Positions 21,899 through 32,099 of a stretch of DNA of 64,000 nt are shown one piece after another; position 1 is the stretch's first letter, and every line of letters begins with the position of its first letter. The notes under the pieces were generated by a model that did not search any database, had not been told where the DNA came from, and worked only from the letters and a program-made list of their open reading frames with translations. Origin of the DNA: Locusta migratoria (lineage: Eukaryota > Arthropoda > Insecta > Orthoptera > Acrididae); NCBI GenBank assembly GCA_026315105.1, contig CM048745.1:784591390-784655389 (forward strand), given 5' to 3'. A program made the position numbers and the translations under genes.

Positions 21899-22883
21899 GA
21901 ATTATAGTACAATCTCAGAAGAAGATGAAATACCATATAATAAGATGATGATAAGCATTGCAGAGCATCGCAGTGAGACTGAAAATAAAAGAAAATCGAC
22001 AATAACAGTGACACTGAAAAATAGAGCTAGACTAAAGAAAAATTATGTATGCAGGAGGATAGCATATAATCGGAGGCACAAAGTAAAAATGAAGACTCTC
22101 TGACAGTGGCGAAGATGATATTTTCCACGACGCGAATTAAGGGCGCGAATGAACTTGTTAGGTTGTAGATATTAGGATTCTTAAAAGGCACGTAGGAAAT
22201 AGGATACCACCAAAGTTTACATTTGTATTGCAATGAAGAGTAATATTTGTATATTATTTTGTTAAATTGGTAACAACGTGTATTGTAATTAACGTAATTA
22301 ATAATTGTGATTAATGTAAAGTGTAATATGCTAACTGTTCAATGAGTGACCATAGACTCTACACAAAGAGCGTCATTCAGGACTGCGACATATGTGCGCT
22401 GTGATATTTATTTTGCTACTGTATAAAATGAACATACTTCCAGAAAAAGCTTAGACTGTCGGACGTTTTCAGAAACGCCGACTGTGAAAAGAGTGAAAGG
22501 AGGAAGTTTGCGCCGGCTACCGGACTACAGTCGCCTGCGGCAAACATCAATACGCCGGCAGTCGAGTTCCCGAGCCAGCGACAACAATGCCTTCCCTCAA
22601 CCTGCAAGCTGCGGCACCGCGCCTCAAAACAGCACCGCACCTCGCCCACCCCATCGCTCCGCGGTCCAACAAAGTGTGAGTGCTGTGTTTATGCAAGTGG
22701 AATGCTTGTGTCAGGTAGCTGTGTTTACAAACAGTGTAGCGTGCCCGTTAGCTGTCAATCTAGACTCAAATTCAACAGGTGCAACTGCACCAATATAAGA
22801 CAATCAGAATGTTTAAATAATTGTATATGTGTACTAATGGATCAAATTAATTTGTTTAATGATAAAAAATTTATCGTCAAGTT

Positions 22884-22960
<77 letters not shown>

Positions 22961-22987
22961 TTTTTTCCTTTGTTAACGGTGGCAGTA
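21899..22987 (+). other. 3' non-coding interior of the LTR element
   Basis: Short, broken frames only. 22,480-22,700 is markedly more GC-rich than the rest of the element and may be foreign. A (CT)n tract occupies 22,886-22,951 with a T-run to 22,966. Just before the 3' LTR stands GGTGGCAGTA, a weak candidate for the plus-strand primer site. Confidence 0.5.
22886..22966. repeat. (CT)n microsatellite with T-run
   Basis: About 33 CT units are followed by 15 T. The overlapping Ser-Leu and Arg-Glu ORFs are artefacts of this repeat. Confidence 0.95.
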
Positions 22988-24594
22988 TGTAAGGTAACCC
23001 TTAAGCTTAAGGTAAGCCTTACATTATAACGAGGAATGAGCTTCATTTTGAACATATTATTCGTTTGAACCTCTTTATAGTGAATATGTAGTAATTAACT
23101 TCTTATGTGACTTAATTAATTATCGTGATGCACAATGTATGTACGTAAATTAACTGTAAAAATTTTCTGTCACATATTTATTATATGTATTATAATTGTT
23201 TATGTATAAATTATTTTATTTTATTTGTACTTTGTAAGTTTTCTAGATGACTGTGATTACTTGTTATGTTTAATTTATCATTGTAAAATATTTATCTGTG
23301 AACAGTTATCGATATGGCTCCTCAGGTCAGAGACTCTACGGTATAGCAGCGCTCCCCTGTGGGAGAGCAGGCAAGCAGCAGTATCGGCCGCCCCGTGACG
23401 TAGATCAGACGTTCGTACGCGGTCCGTGGAGTGCTCAAACAATATAAGTAATAAAGTTAAAACAAAGTGAAAGTTATAATTTGTTATAAGTGCAACGATA
23501 TGAAAGTTTATGTGAAACCAGTGAACGTAAGTGAAGTAAGAATTGATGTCAATGAAACATTTATTCGTTCGTTCTGCTGAGGCAGAAATTCGTTACGTGT
23601 TCGGTAACCGTCCCAGACGTCCGAAACGTGGTAGCGTCATCGCGGACGCTAACGGTCGCGATTAATTACGCGATTCGCGAAGCATCACGGCGAACTGCTA
23701 GCAAGCTGGCAAATAAGGAGCCACTATCAAAATGATATCTGTATGAATTATTGTATCATTTATATGACTGTAGAGTACCACGTCGCTGGACTGATAAATA
23801 AGATAAGTTAAATGCTATAGGTTGTAATTTACTGTGAATGCATGTTTAAGTTTTGTTTAGATACAGTAACATTAGACAGTACAATTTTACAATCAAGTGA
23901 GTGTCATTAATTGTTAGAGACAATTTTGCTAAAATTGATGGTAGAAGATAACAGACAGTTGAATTAATGAATAATTTTTCTATTTCGATTTACACTGAGT
24001 TCAACAATAATAGCCACCGCCACATCTATCCTATAAAGAACCAAACTCGTACAATTGCCGTATGCATAGCATCAATTAAGACTGATTTACTTAAATTTCC
24101 TATTTTCTTGAGTGAATTAATTTTTATTGGATACTTACTATAGTGGTTGGACTGCACCCACTTGCCAATCACTTGATATTAAAAATCCTACTATTCATGA
24201 TTTTCTAAATTATCATTACCATTACCATTACCAGAGTCGTACGCATTAGACAGACGGAGTAAGTTAATTTCTGCTTTCTGTGTGTGTACAGACTCTGTAG
24301 GAGATTTTGTAAGGAAAGGAAAGGTGAGTGATCTTTTGAAAAGTTTGTCAGATAGGGCCATAGTATTTGTTAATTACACTAATTGTCTTGCTAAATAATT
24401 TTCAAAATTTAACTGCACCACTTGCATTAATCACGAGTTTAACGTAACCAACCACGAAATTAAGGTCAGGTTGCTCAAACATCACAACAACAGCCACCAC
24501 AGTTAATAACAGGTAAAATAAAAAATAATTTTTTACCTACACTCACACTTTTCTTCAATAAAATAAACACCTTTCACCCAATATATTACCAACA
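22988..24594 (+). repeat. 3' LTR, right end altered
   Basis: The sequence starts TGTAAGGTAACCCTTAAG and is collinear with the 5' LTR through TTCAATAAAATAAACACC (about 24,554). The last ~25 bases of the 5' LTR (ending CTTTCCTTACA) are replaced by a different short stretch ending near ACCAACA at 24,594. No target duplication matches the 5' flank. Confidence 0.85.
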
Positions 24595-24779
24595 AATGGA
24601 AGAATGAATTGTTGGATGTCTTTCTGTCGATTTAGGGAGTAGAGACAACATCCTTATGGCAACCGAGGTAGTGGGAATAACAGGAAGTTGTTACAGAGAG
24701 GATTAGTGTTCACTTATTTTTATTCTACCAAACGAATTATACAAGCAGTTGGGTTCAGATATTCTAGTGAGCAGGTTGT

Positions 24780-25780
24780 GGAATGCGACAATAACGTTAC
24801 TTATCCGAAACAAAGGCAGGAGAGCCAAAGGAATGTTTTAAGCGAGATAGACACAGAGGAAGGTGGCTACAGATTTGGATTGTCCAAAGTGTAATATCCA
24901 AAACCCGAACGCGACTTAAACAAGCAGGAACCGTTAAAACAACGCAGGGATATATTCGTCCACGGGTTATGTCATCAAGACATGACCGTTATCTCCAGTT
25001 AACGGCCCGTCGTCAGCTGCAAAGCATCCTCCAATAACATAACAAACAGTCCGAAATCGCCTTCTGGTAAGTGGCCTCTACGCACAGAAACCTATGGTGT
25101 GTGTCCCACTAAAACCACGACACCGTTTAGTCCGCAGATACTGGTCGGAGGAACATAAGGATTGGAGTCGTAACGAACTGAGACAACGGGTTCTGGTCAC
25201 AGATGAGTCAAGATTTTGTGTTTAGTCGAACAATCGTCGTTCCGTTCTCTGTAGAGAACTTGTAACTTGAACAATCTGGTTACGTGCAGGGAACACCTTC
25301 ATATAATGGTGGTACGAATGTTGTGGGAAAGGGTCAGTACTGATGGACGAACAAACCTCTGTCTCCGTCAGAATGGAGCTTTTACTACTCGCCGTTATAA
25401 GGATGAGATCTTTCCACATTTTCTTGTTCCTTACCCTGATGCCATAGGAGTCGTGTTGTTTCTGGTGGACGAGAACGCTCGTCCCTTAGAGCTGAACTGG
25501 TGGACAACATTCGTAAAGTTGAGGGAATCCATCGAATGGCGAGACCAGCTTCTTCTCCGGATTTATACAACATTAAGCATGTCTCCGATGCACTTGGCAG
25601 ACGCATTGGAACCAGACCGCCACCTCCCACAAAGGTAGCAGATCTCGATGTATCACTCAAGTAAGAATGGCCAAATATGCCTCATACTGGCCTTACCGCG
25701 CAGGTGCGCATCTGTACTGGTCGTTCGAGGTGATCACACATCATATTAGAGAGCAAAGGGAATGACGTTTTCAGGTTTAT
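24780..25780 (+). pseudogene. Tc1-like transposase remnant (forward)
   Basis: Plus-strand pieces: helix-turn-helix SVISKTRTRLKQAGTVKTT at about 24,885-24,945, RHDRYLQLTARRQLQSILQ at about 24,980, RRNIRIGVVTN at about 25,150, RMARPASSPDLYNIKHVSDA at about 25,535, and GRRIGTRPPPTKVADLD at about 25,600. Several stops and frameshifts lie between them. It is the same family as the reverse copy at 2.2-3.0 kb, as the shared IRIGVVT and SPD regions and shared 3' non-coding string (about 25,725-25,765) show. Ends and terminal repeats are not defined; the left limit is approximate. Confidence 0.8.
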
Positions 25781-25794
25781 GTTATCGTCATGGT

Positions 25795-26600
25795 CCCTCG
25801 CTCTACATAAACACCACTCCTCCAACTGGGTGCAGATATCTCAGTTTGCGGATCGTCTCGTCCAAAAACTGTCCTTCTTCACATGCCCCAGGCATGTTCG
25901 ATAGGGTTAATCTTGTTATGTCGTTATCATGAAGGAACAGTGTTTGATGAGCACGAGAATTGTCGTCCATTAAGATGAATCCCTCACGGAAATGATGCCG
26001 ATATTGTTGCACTGTACGTAGTCATTTGAGTGTCTTCTACGACCACCAGGGGTGTTCGGTGGCCCACATAAAACCACCTCAAAACATCATGGAACCACCA
26101 TCTTGCTGCAATCACTGGAAGTTGTGTCTAAGACGTTCAGGATGTCCAGGCTGCTAGCAAATCATCTGGTTAAAGGCAGCTGCGAGTCTCAGCAATCTAT
26201 GGCACTTGATGCCACTTTTGACGAGTACATTTCGCATGCTGTTGGGTCCATCTGTACCGCGCTGCATGGTGTCCAGGTGTCAAAGCTGGAGATCGACATA
26301 CACTTTGGAAGTAAAGTTGCAATCTATGCAGGTTATTACGCACAGTTTAGCCTTTGGGCAGCCTGAACGAGGCAAGTAGTCGAAAGCTCTTGTATCCTGT
26401 ACCTCCTCCACGTTCGAAAAACATCGCTTTGGTTCACTCCAAGACGTCTTGAAACATCCCTTGATGAGAGTCCTGATACAAAGTAACAACGCGGATATAG
26501 TCGAACTTTTGCGGAAGCAATTAAACGATTGCCCAGATCTACGTTAGTACCAACTCCGGTTGGCCGACCACACTTTGTTACATTAAGGTAGACAGTAATG
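25795..26600 (-). pseudogene. second Tc1-like transposase remnant (reverse)
   Basis: On the minus strand the helix-turn-helix GLSSRDVSRRLGVNQSDVFR (about 26,430-26,490) comes first. A long broken middle with MMFWGGFMWATEHPW-like reading follows at about 26,060. Then comes FREGFILMDDNSRAHQTLFL around the second catalytic Asp (about 25,915-25,975), near the end. The wording differs from the other two Tc1 copies, so this is a separate family. It lies tail to tail with the forward copy that ends at about 25,780. Confidence 0.75.
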
Positions 26601-27375
26601 AGAAGGCCATACACGTGGGCGCAGGCCCGGAGTAGTAAAAATATTTCATCGCATGATCCTAGTTCACAAGGAAGCAAAACATTTAAAAAGGCGATTCTGC
26701 ACTATGCGTTCTCGAACGAATTTATTACGGCACTGTCATGATAATGTCCTTTTCTGTAACTGACTCATATTTTTCTCAGATGTAAAACACACAGTACCAA
26801 TGTACAATTTGGATCCATTTTTGTGGGAATATAGCTCCAACCAACATGTCCTGCTCTTTATAAATCTTGATGCAAAATTACGAGATGCAATGTCAGAGCT
26901 GCCTTTTTCCTGTCCTCATCGTTCCGAAAAACATAATCGCAGTGCAATAGAGTCTCAACATTATGCTCAATATTCCTACTCTAATAATATTAGAATTATT
27001 GTACAATATTCCAAAACCCGTCTATGATTATGTATTTATTTATTCCATTCTCTCGTTAGTTCATCTTCCTCCCATACGTTTTCCGTCTCTTTATTTCCTA
27101 CTCTCATGACCCATCTCTTCCTCCTCCTCCTTCCTCTATCTCCTCGTCCTCACTCTGTTTAACTCTGCCTCATCAATTTCTAAAATTCATCTCTTCGTCA
27201 CCCTGGCTATGAAAACTCACATATCTGTCATATGTCAAGTGAACGCGTCAAACTTCATTCCATTATACTCATGTTACTCTCTGCTATGCACCGTAAGGTG
27301 GCTCGTGGATCATAAAAATCCTCTCCTACATATATAAGACAACAATCATTGCAATATTTGGTAAAATGGTGTCTT
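26601..27375. other. intergenic, nothing recognised
   Basis: AT-rich, with a pyrimidine-rich patch (27,040-27,190). The fragment TGCACCGTAAGGTGGCTCGT at 27,284 resembles 3' untranslated DNA of the LINE type found at 50.35 kb but is too short to call. Confidence 0.4.
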
Positions 27376-27379
27376 GTAA

Positions 27380-28010
27380 TATACCCTTCGCCGTGCCCAT
27401 ACGTAAATATATCTAGACAGTGACCTTCCTCATTCCTTGAAGGGCAAGTGTGCAAAATTGCTTCAAGAGGGGCATAACACTGTAGGTACGTCAGGAAGTA
27501 CGTTAGTTACTGCCATGTACCATAAGAAAATTTGACAGCTACCTTCTTCTTCTTTTGATGGTTAAATGAGTGTGCTAAATTTCTTCAGTATCAGAATGAA
27601 ACAGTACGACATTTGGAGTACACTTTTCCTCAAGGAGGCATGGGGGTGGCGACAGGAAGGGCATCTGACCACCCCGTGACTATTAACACGTCACATCCGA
27701 TTAACAAAACCGACCCTGCAGTTGTGGGAACATAGCTCAAGAGAAAGTATAAGAGAGAAGATCAGAATAAAACTGTACGATAGTGTCGAAGTCCTTACGT
27801 AAAGTACCTTCTGCCATGCAGCATACCGAATTTTATGTAAACAGTGGCCGTCTTCTCCTTTTGAAAGTCAAACGTGTAAGATCTCATAAAGGTCAGAATG
27901 AAAATGCAAATTTTGTCCGTAATCAAGTACCCTCTGCCATGCATTACACGGTAGGTTATGTAGACAGTAACCTTACTCTAATTTTGAAGACAAAGTGTGG
28001 AGATTTTTTT
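27380..28010 (+). repeat. degenerate ~123-bp tandem repeat, four units
   Basis: Four diverged units can be aligned by eye, at about 27,386, 27,510, 27,806 and 27,929. Each has CTGCCATGCA-like sequence, then ACAGTGACCTTC-like, then TTTTGAAGGNNAANTGTG-like. Spacing is about 124 for units 1-2 and 123 for 3-4. Between units 2 and 3 lies about 170 bp of foreign sequence (27,620-27,790). Confidence 0.55.
27630..27735 (+). mobile_element. possible LINE 3' end fragment
   Basis: GGTGGCGACAGGAAGGGCAT followed by CACATCCGATTAACAAAACC and CCGACCCTGCAG resembles a 3' untranslated end common to many arthropod LINE copies that I recall. No coding part accompanies it. It interrupts the tandem repeat. Confidence 0.4.
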
Positions 28011-28323
28011 TTTCTTTTCAAAACTGGAACCAAATTGTAGATTCGTATACAATACAAGCAATCAAAAAGACTCATGGACACACTGCTTGAGATGTACAGA
28101 GAAGAAGACGATATATAAGTTAACGACAGCCGTTGATACTTTCTTCAGTGCGAATGCACATCAGATTCGAACTTATACGGGAATCGGTGAATGCCGCAAT
28201 TGATGAGTATGGGTGATAACAGGTAGGGGCAATAGTCAGTAGTGTAGTAGTGTGTGAGAATTTGCGTCTGACGGAAGAAGTGGGAGACGTGCTACGGCCG
28301 TAAACTAGTTTGTTGTGGTTGTT

Positions 28324-28399
28324 TTGTCCCCAGTGACGTAGTGTCAGCGCGACTGCCTATTCAGCAGGAGACTTCGGTTCTGATCCCGGCTAGGCACAA
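28324..28399 (+). other. tRNA-like module related to the 8.6-kb cassette
   Basis: TTTGTCCCCAGTGACGTAGT, then GTCAGCGCGACTGCC, a loop and CAGCAGGAGAC, then GGTTCTGATCCCGGCTAGGC. It is collinear with the tRNA-like module of the 8.45-9.52 kb array but in forward orientation and more diverged. Downstream sequence differs from the cassette, so this is an independent, older tRNA-derived copy or relic. Confidence 0.6.
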
Positions 28400-29495
28400 T
28401 TTTCACCGTTCTCCGCTTGTTTACTTCAGTGTCCATTGGCAGCCAACGTCATCATTTCCTTTATATGTTGACATAATATCTGTCACCCATAAACAGCTTT
28501 GATTTTAATACTGCATACCATTGCAAAATATATTGAAAGTAGTAACACGCACATTTAAGTGAACGCAGAACGAGAAAAATTCATAATTATGTAACTACAT
28601 TGTTCAAGCAGAGATGAATAAAATCAATTAGTATTACAAGTAAAACATTTGTACATTATTAACCGATGTGTACACTGTAGCAAAAATATCTAACGAGTAT
28701 TTCTTAACTGTTAGTCAGAATACGAGTTCGGTAGCTACTGTAGATAATGCTATGGATTACTTCACAACATGCCATTTTAGATAACATTTAGTAGTATCGA
28801 AATGACGTAACGACCACTATAAAGTTTTAACATGGAAAAAGTCACTGTTTACAATATAATTGCACCAATGTTGTTGAAGAATATACTTCTGAGTTCAGTA
28901 ACATTTTAAGATATGTGCGTGATCAGACATTTCCTAAACGTCTGAAATTTTCCAAAGTTCAGTCTTTGTTGAATAAAGGAGGTGAAGGAATATCGTCCCA
29001 TTTCTTCCATATTTCTGTTCTATAAAATTTAGAAAATATGATACACAATCCAAATCCTCTTTTTTAACATAAATATTAACCGTGAAAGTCACAGTTCGCA
29101 CATCCAGAGGGCTCTGATATTTCGATTGCCATCAACATAAAAAATCACAGTGGCAAGTTTTACGGTCCACTTTACATTTTCCCATAGTTTTATAATTTTT
29201 GCAAACATTTCGGACAAAAATAATAAAAATTGTGGACTATACGATTACGACTTTACTATTGTAATAATATCTGTGCACCCAACACGTAATATTATTTCAG
29301 ACCATTTTTAACAAACAGCCAAAAATATTTCATATTTGAGTAAAGCTTTGACAAAATACTCTGTTTTGAACTTTTACTTCTATAAACTATTGTTTTATAA
29401 TCGCCCCCTCCCCCCACTTTCATTATCTTCTCCCATTAAAATATTATCACCTGTCTTGCATTGGAAGTTTGTTCGGAGTTTATTATCTTTGCCTG
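28400..29495. other. intergenic, nothing recognised
   Basis: AT-rich DNA without recognisable coding, tRNA-like or transposon features. Confidence 0.4.
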
Positions 29496-29508
29496 TAATG
29501 GTTCTAAA

Positions 29509-29738
29509 TGAACACACCACATGTATTTCGCAGCATTGGTCGTTAATGTTTTATTAAAAAAATTTAAAAAAATAAAAAAAAAGTCGATTTCGTTCAGTCA
29601 CATAGTGAATGTAACTGCAGTTACATTTACATTCAGGTCATTCATATGCTCGTTTGAAGGACACTGAAGATGATCACTAGGTGATTGAAATCGATCTGGG
29701 TTTTAACTGTCAATGCTGCGAAATACATCTGGTGTGTT
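29509..29738. repeat. inverted repeat around an A-rich spacer
   Basis: TGAACACACCACATGTATTT and following bases to about 29,538 recur inverted at about 29,709-29,738, with 29 of 30 positions matching. The spacer has an A-rich run (29,553-29,581). The right arm is preceded by a hammerhead-core-like string, CTGAAGA...TTGAAATC, at 29,667-29,692. It may be two truncated, opposed copies of a Penelope-type terminal repeat, or a foldback element. Confidence 0.6.
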
Positions 29739-29910
29739 CATCATTGTGTGGTCGTGGAGCACCTCCAGGAAATGGAATCGAACCTCAAAATGGTTACAAA
29801 TGACTATAGCCTAGAAGGAATGTTGCGTACATTTGGCGTTCGGACGAGTGACTATAGCCTGGAAGACAAACAATTTAGTAGACACATTGCTTCTAATTAA
29901 TGAATTTCAG

Positions 29911-30413
29911 CCGGCCGCAGTGGTCCAGCGGTTTCAGTGCGCCCGGTCAGTGGGCTGAACGCCCTCTGTAACAAAAAAGCTGAGCCAACCGTTCAACGAA
30001 CAACCACGAACAAACTGAACGAACGACCGTGAAAGCGGTCTGCGGCGTGCCACTCACGGTCAGCACGACCGCTACGGTCGGATGTTCGAATCCCCCCGCT
30101 CGGGCATGGATATTTGTGCCGTCTTTAGTAAAAATGTTCAAATCTTTGTAGAACTTAAGGGACTTAACTACGGGCTCATCAGTCCCTAAACTTACAAACT
30201 ACTTATGACCTGCAGAAACATCCATGCCCGAGGGGGATTCGAACCCCCGACGGGGAATGTCCTCGCGCATCGTAGCATTGCGCCTCAATGCGCTCAGCCG
30301 CTCCGCCGCAGCCGTCTTTAGTATAAGGTAGTTCATAAGCAGTTTGTAAGTTTAGGAACTGATGACACCCTAGTTAAGTACCTTAAGCTCTACAAACATT
30401 TGAACATTTTTTG
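29911..30413 (+). mobile_element. SINE family I, carrying two internal insertions
   Basis: The head CCGGCCGCAGTGGTCCAGCG starts at 29,911 and the tail CAAACATTTGAACATTTT ends near 30,411. Inside the tRNA-like head, about 105 bp of unrelated sequence (about 29,931-30,037) separates the A-box half from the rest, with GCGGT at both edges. Further on, a complete reverse SINE sits at 30,131-30,310. Confidence 0.85.
30131..30310 (-). mobile_element. SINE family III inserted into the SINE
   Basis: Reverse copy with B box GGGATTCGAACCCCC on the plus strand and a head ending CTCCGCCGCAG. It has a perfect 13-bp duplication of the host SINE, GCCGTCTTTAGTA, at 30,118-30,130 and 30,311-30,323. This subfamily differs from family I mainly in the tRNA-like half. 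Confidence 0.92.
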
Positions 30414-30422
30414 AATGACTTT

Positions 30423-30626
30423 AAAAAATGTTCAAATGTTTGTAAATCTATCGGACTCAACGGCTACGTTATTAGTCCGTAGCTTACAAACTACTTCAAC
30501 TACGTTAAACTAACCTAACGACAAAACACACATCCATGCCCCAAGGAGGATTCGAACCTCCGACGCGGGAGGTCTCGTGATCCGTAACGTGGCGCTCCAG
30601 ACCGCTCGGCTACTCCCGCGCGGGTT
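30423..30626 (-). mobile_element. SINE family II-like
   Basis: Reverse copy: tail as ATGTTCAAATGTTTGTAAAT, B box GGATTCGAACCTCC, and head ending CTACTCCCGCGCGG on the plus strand. The target duplication AATGACTTT lies at 30,414-30,422 and 30,627-30,635. Confidence 0.9.
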
Positions 30627-30729
30627 AATGACTTTCAACATATTCCATAAATAGTGATTAATTGTTTAGAAAGAAAAGAAACGAGGTAATTTGTTGCAAT
30701 GTATACATTCCCATTCGTTTCATTAAGGA

Positions 30730-30932
30730 AAAAATGTTCAAATGTTTGTAATTCTATCGGACCAAACTGCGTGGTTATCAGTCCGTAGCTTACAAACTAC
30801 TTAAACCTAGGTACACTAACCTAAGGACAAACACACACACCCATGCCCCAGGGAGGACTGGAACCTCCACGGCGAGCAACCGCGCGCTCCGCAGCGAGAC
30901 GCTTTAGACCGCTCGGCCACTCCACCGCGGCC
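30730..30932 (-). mobile_element. SINE family II
   Basis: Reverse copy with the family II body (CTACTTAAACCTAGGTACAC) and tRNA-like half (GGACTGGAACCTCC, CGGCCACTCCACCGCGG). The target duplication is GTTTCATTAAGGA / GTTTCATTGAGGA at 30,717-30,729 and 30,933-30,945, with one mismatch. Confidence 0.92.
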
Positions 30933-31564
30933 GTTTCATTGAGGAACAACAGTTGCCACAGAAATCTAGGACTTAATTTATATATGACACTATCCGTATC
31001 AGCGCGTTGTTTAGAATATTTATTATTACAGTACCCAGTTTAGATGCGTATGCTTCAGAAGACCATTGTTCAATTCGTTTTTACGTTTTTCACAGCATGT
31101 TCACGAAACAAAACAAACACACATTTTAGAGCACTCTTATATATGCATTATGACATGACAGTGCCCCCAGGCTGATGCCGCGCTCTTGTATTCTATAGAG
31201 CCACACACCGGCACATTTAAATCGCGCGCGGGAAATATAAGCTTGGGGAACTTTATGACGTAGGGGTTTTTCCGCGGGACTGGAAAAACGGAATCCGAGT
31301 CGCGCGGGGGAAGGGGAGAGTGGTGTGGACTGCCGAGGACGGTGGAGCGCTGTGGCTCGTCGCGGCGATTTTGTAAACGTGAGATAGTTTTTCGCGGCCG
31401 AAGTGCCGTTTTTTGCCTTTGCAGTTGAAGGATTTCGGTGTGTGAATTAAATACGTGAAGTGCGATGAAGACAAATTAAACTTCTTGAAAACGATAGCTG
31501 TGTGGTGAACATTATGCTTTTGCAACTCGCCCTTTATGCCCACATTTTGTGTGTACAATTAGTA

Positions 31565-31763
31565 GCCGGCCGCGGTGGCCGAGGGGATTGAGGCGCTCCA
31601 GTCACGGTCCGCACGGCCACTACGGTCGGCGGTTCGAATCCCCCCTTGGGCATGGATATTTGTGCCGTCCTTAGTTGTAAATAGTTCATAAGTGGTTTGT
31701 AAGTTTAGGGACTGATGACCCCGTATTAAGTCCCATTGACTCTACAAACATTTGAACATTTAT
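31565..31763 (+). mobile_element. tRNA-derived SINE, family I
   Basis: Full-length forward copy with A box GTGGCCGAGGGGATTGAGGC, B box GGTTCGAATCCCCC and tail CAAACATTTGAACATTT. The target duplication AATTAGTA lies at 31,557-31,564 and 31,764-31,771. Confidence 0.92.
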
Positions 31764-32017
31764 AATTAGTATGTACTTTTGTTTATTAATTGGAAACTGT
31801 ATTAAGGCGCACGTGGACGGAACAGCACCAAAGCGGGAATCATAAAGTGTCATCCTATAAACGACCACAAAACATTTTTTCCATCACAAAGAGGGAAAAG
31901 CATGTTCCGCCCCGTCGCAACATAACTCTAAATATTGCAGGACAAAGCTCTATTTAATTAACAGGACTGCCCGAAACCCTTTTAGGAGCGAAGACGAAAA
32001 AAAAAAAAAATAGAAGA

Positions 32018-32091
32018 AGGGGCACTGTCGGGTTTCGAACTATTGAACATGTTCATCACAAACTAACACGTTGCCCACTACACTACGGCGA
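32018..32091 (-). other. tRNA-like remnant
   Basis: On the minus strand, GCCGTAGTGTAGTGGGCAAC carries an A-box-like segment and AATAGTTCGAAACCC a B-box-like segment 30-40 bases later. Stems are imperfect and the anticodon arm does not close cleanly, so a functional tRNA gene is unlikely. It may be a SINE head or a tRNA pseudogene. Confidence 0.45.
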
Positions 32092-32099
32092 AAAATTAT

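Larger units (their letters stand above)
13170..24594 (+). mobile_element. LTR retrotransposon with ~1.6-kb LTRs, gag and protease only
   Basis: Two long direct repeats bound this element. Both start TGTAAGGTAACCCTTAAG, at 13,170 and 22,988. The 5' LTR ends CTTTCCTTACA at 18,073, so the LTR tips form the inverted pair TGTAAGG/CCTTACA. Just inside is a possible primer site (TGGTGACCC, 18,076). The interior of about 4.9 kb shows a coiled-coil gag and an aspartic protease, but no reverse transcriptase, RNase H or integrase. Nested insertions are an RTE LINE in the 5' LTR and a SINE in gag. The closest type is a Ty3/gypsy-like or gag-only element; without RT the clade cannot be fixed. Confidence 0.85.

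Noticed and set aside
22484..22798. Possible env or accessory ORF before the 3' LTR
   Set aside because: No signal peptide, membrane segment or known motif. The Arg/Ser-rich reading follows from local GC content.
22702..23055. ORFs rich in Ser-Leu (forward) or Arg-Glu (reverse)
   Set aside because: They are translations of the (CT)n microsatellite.
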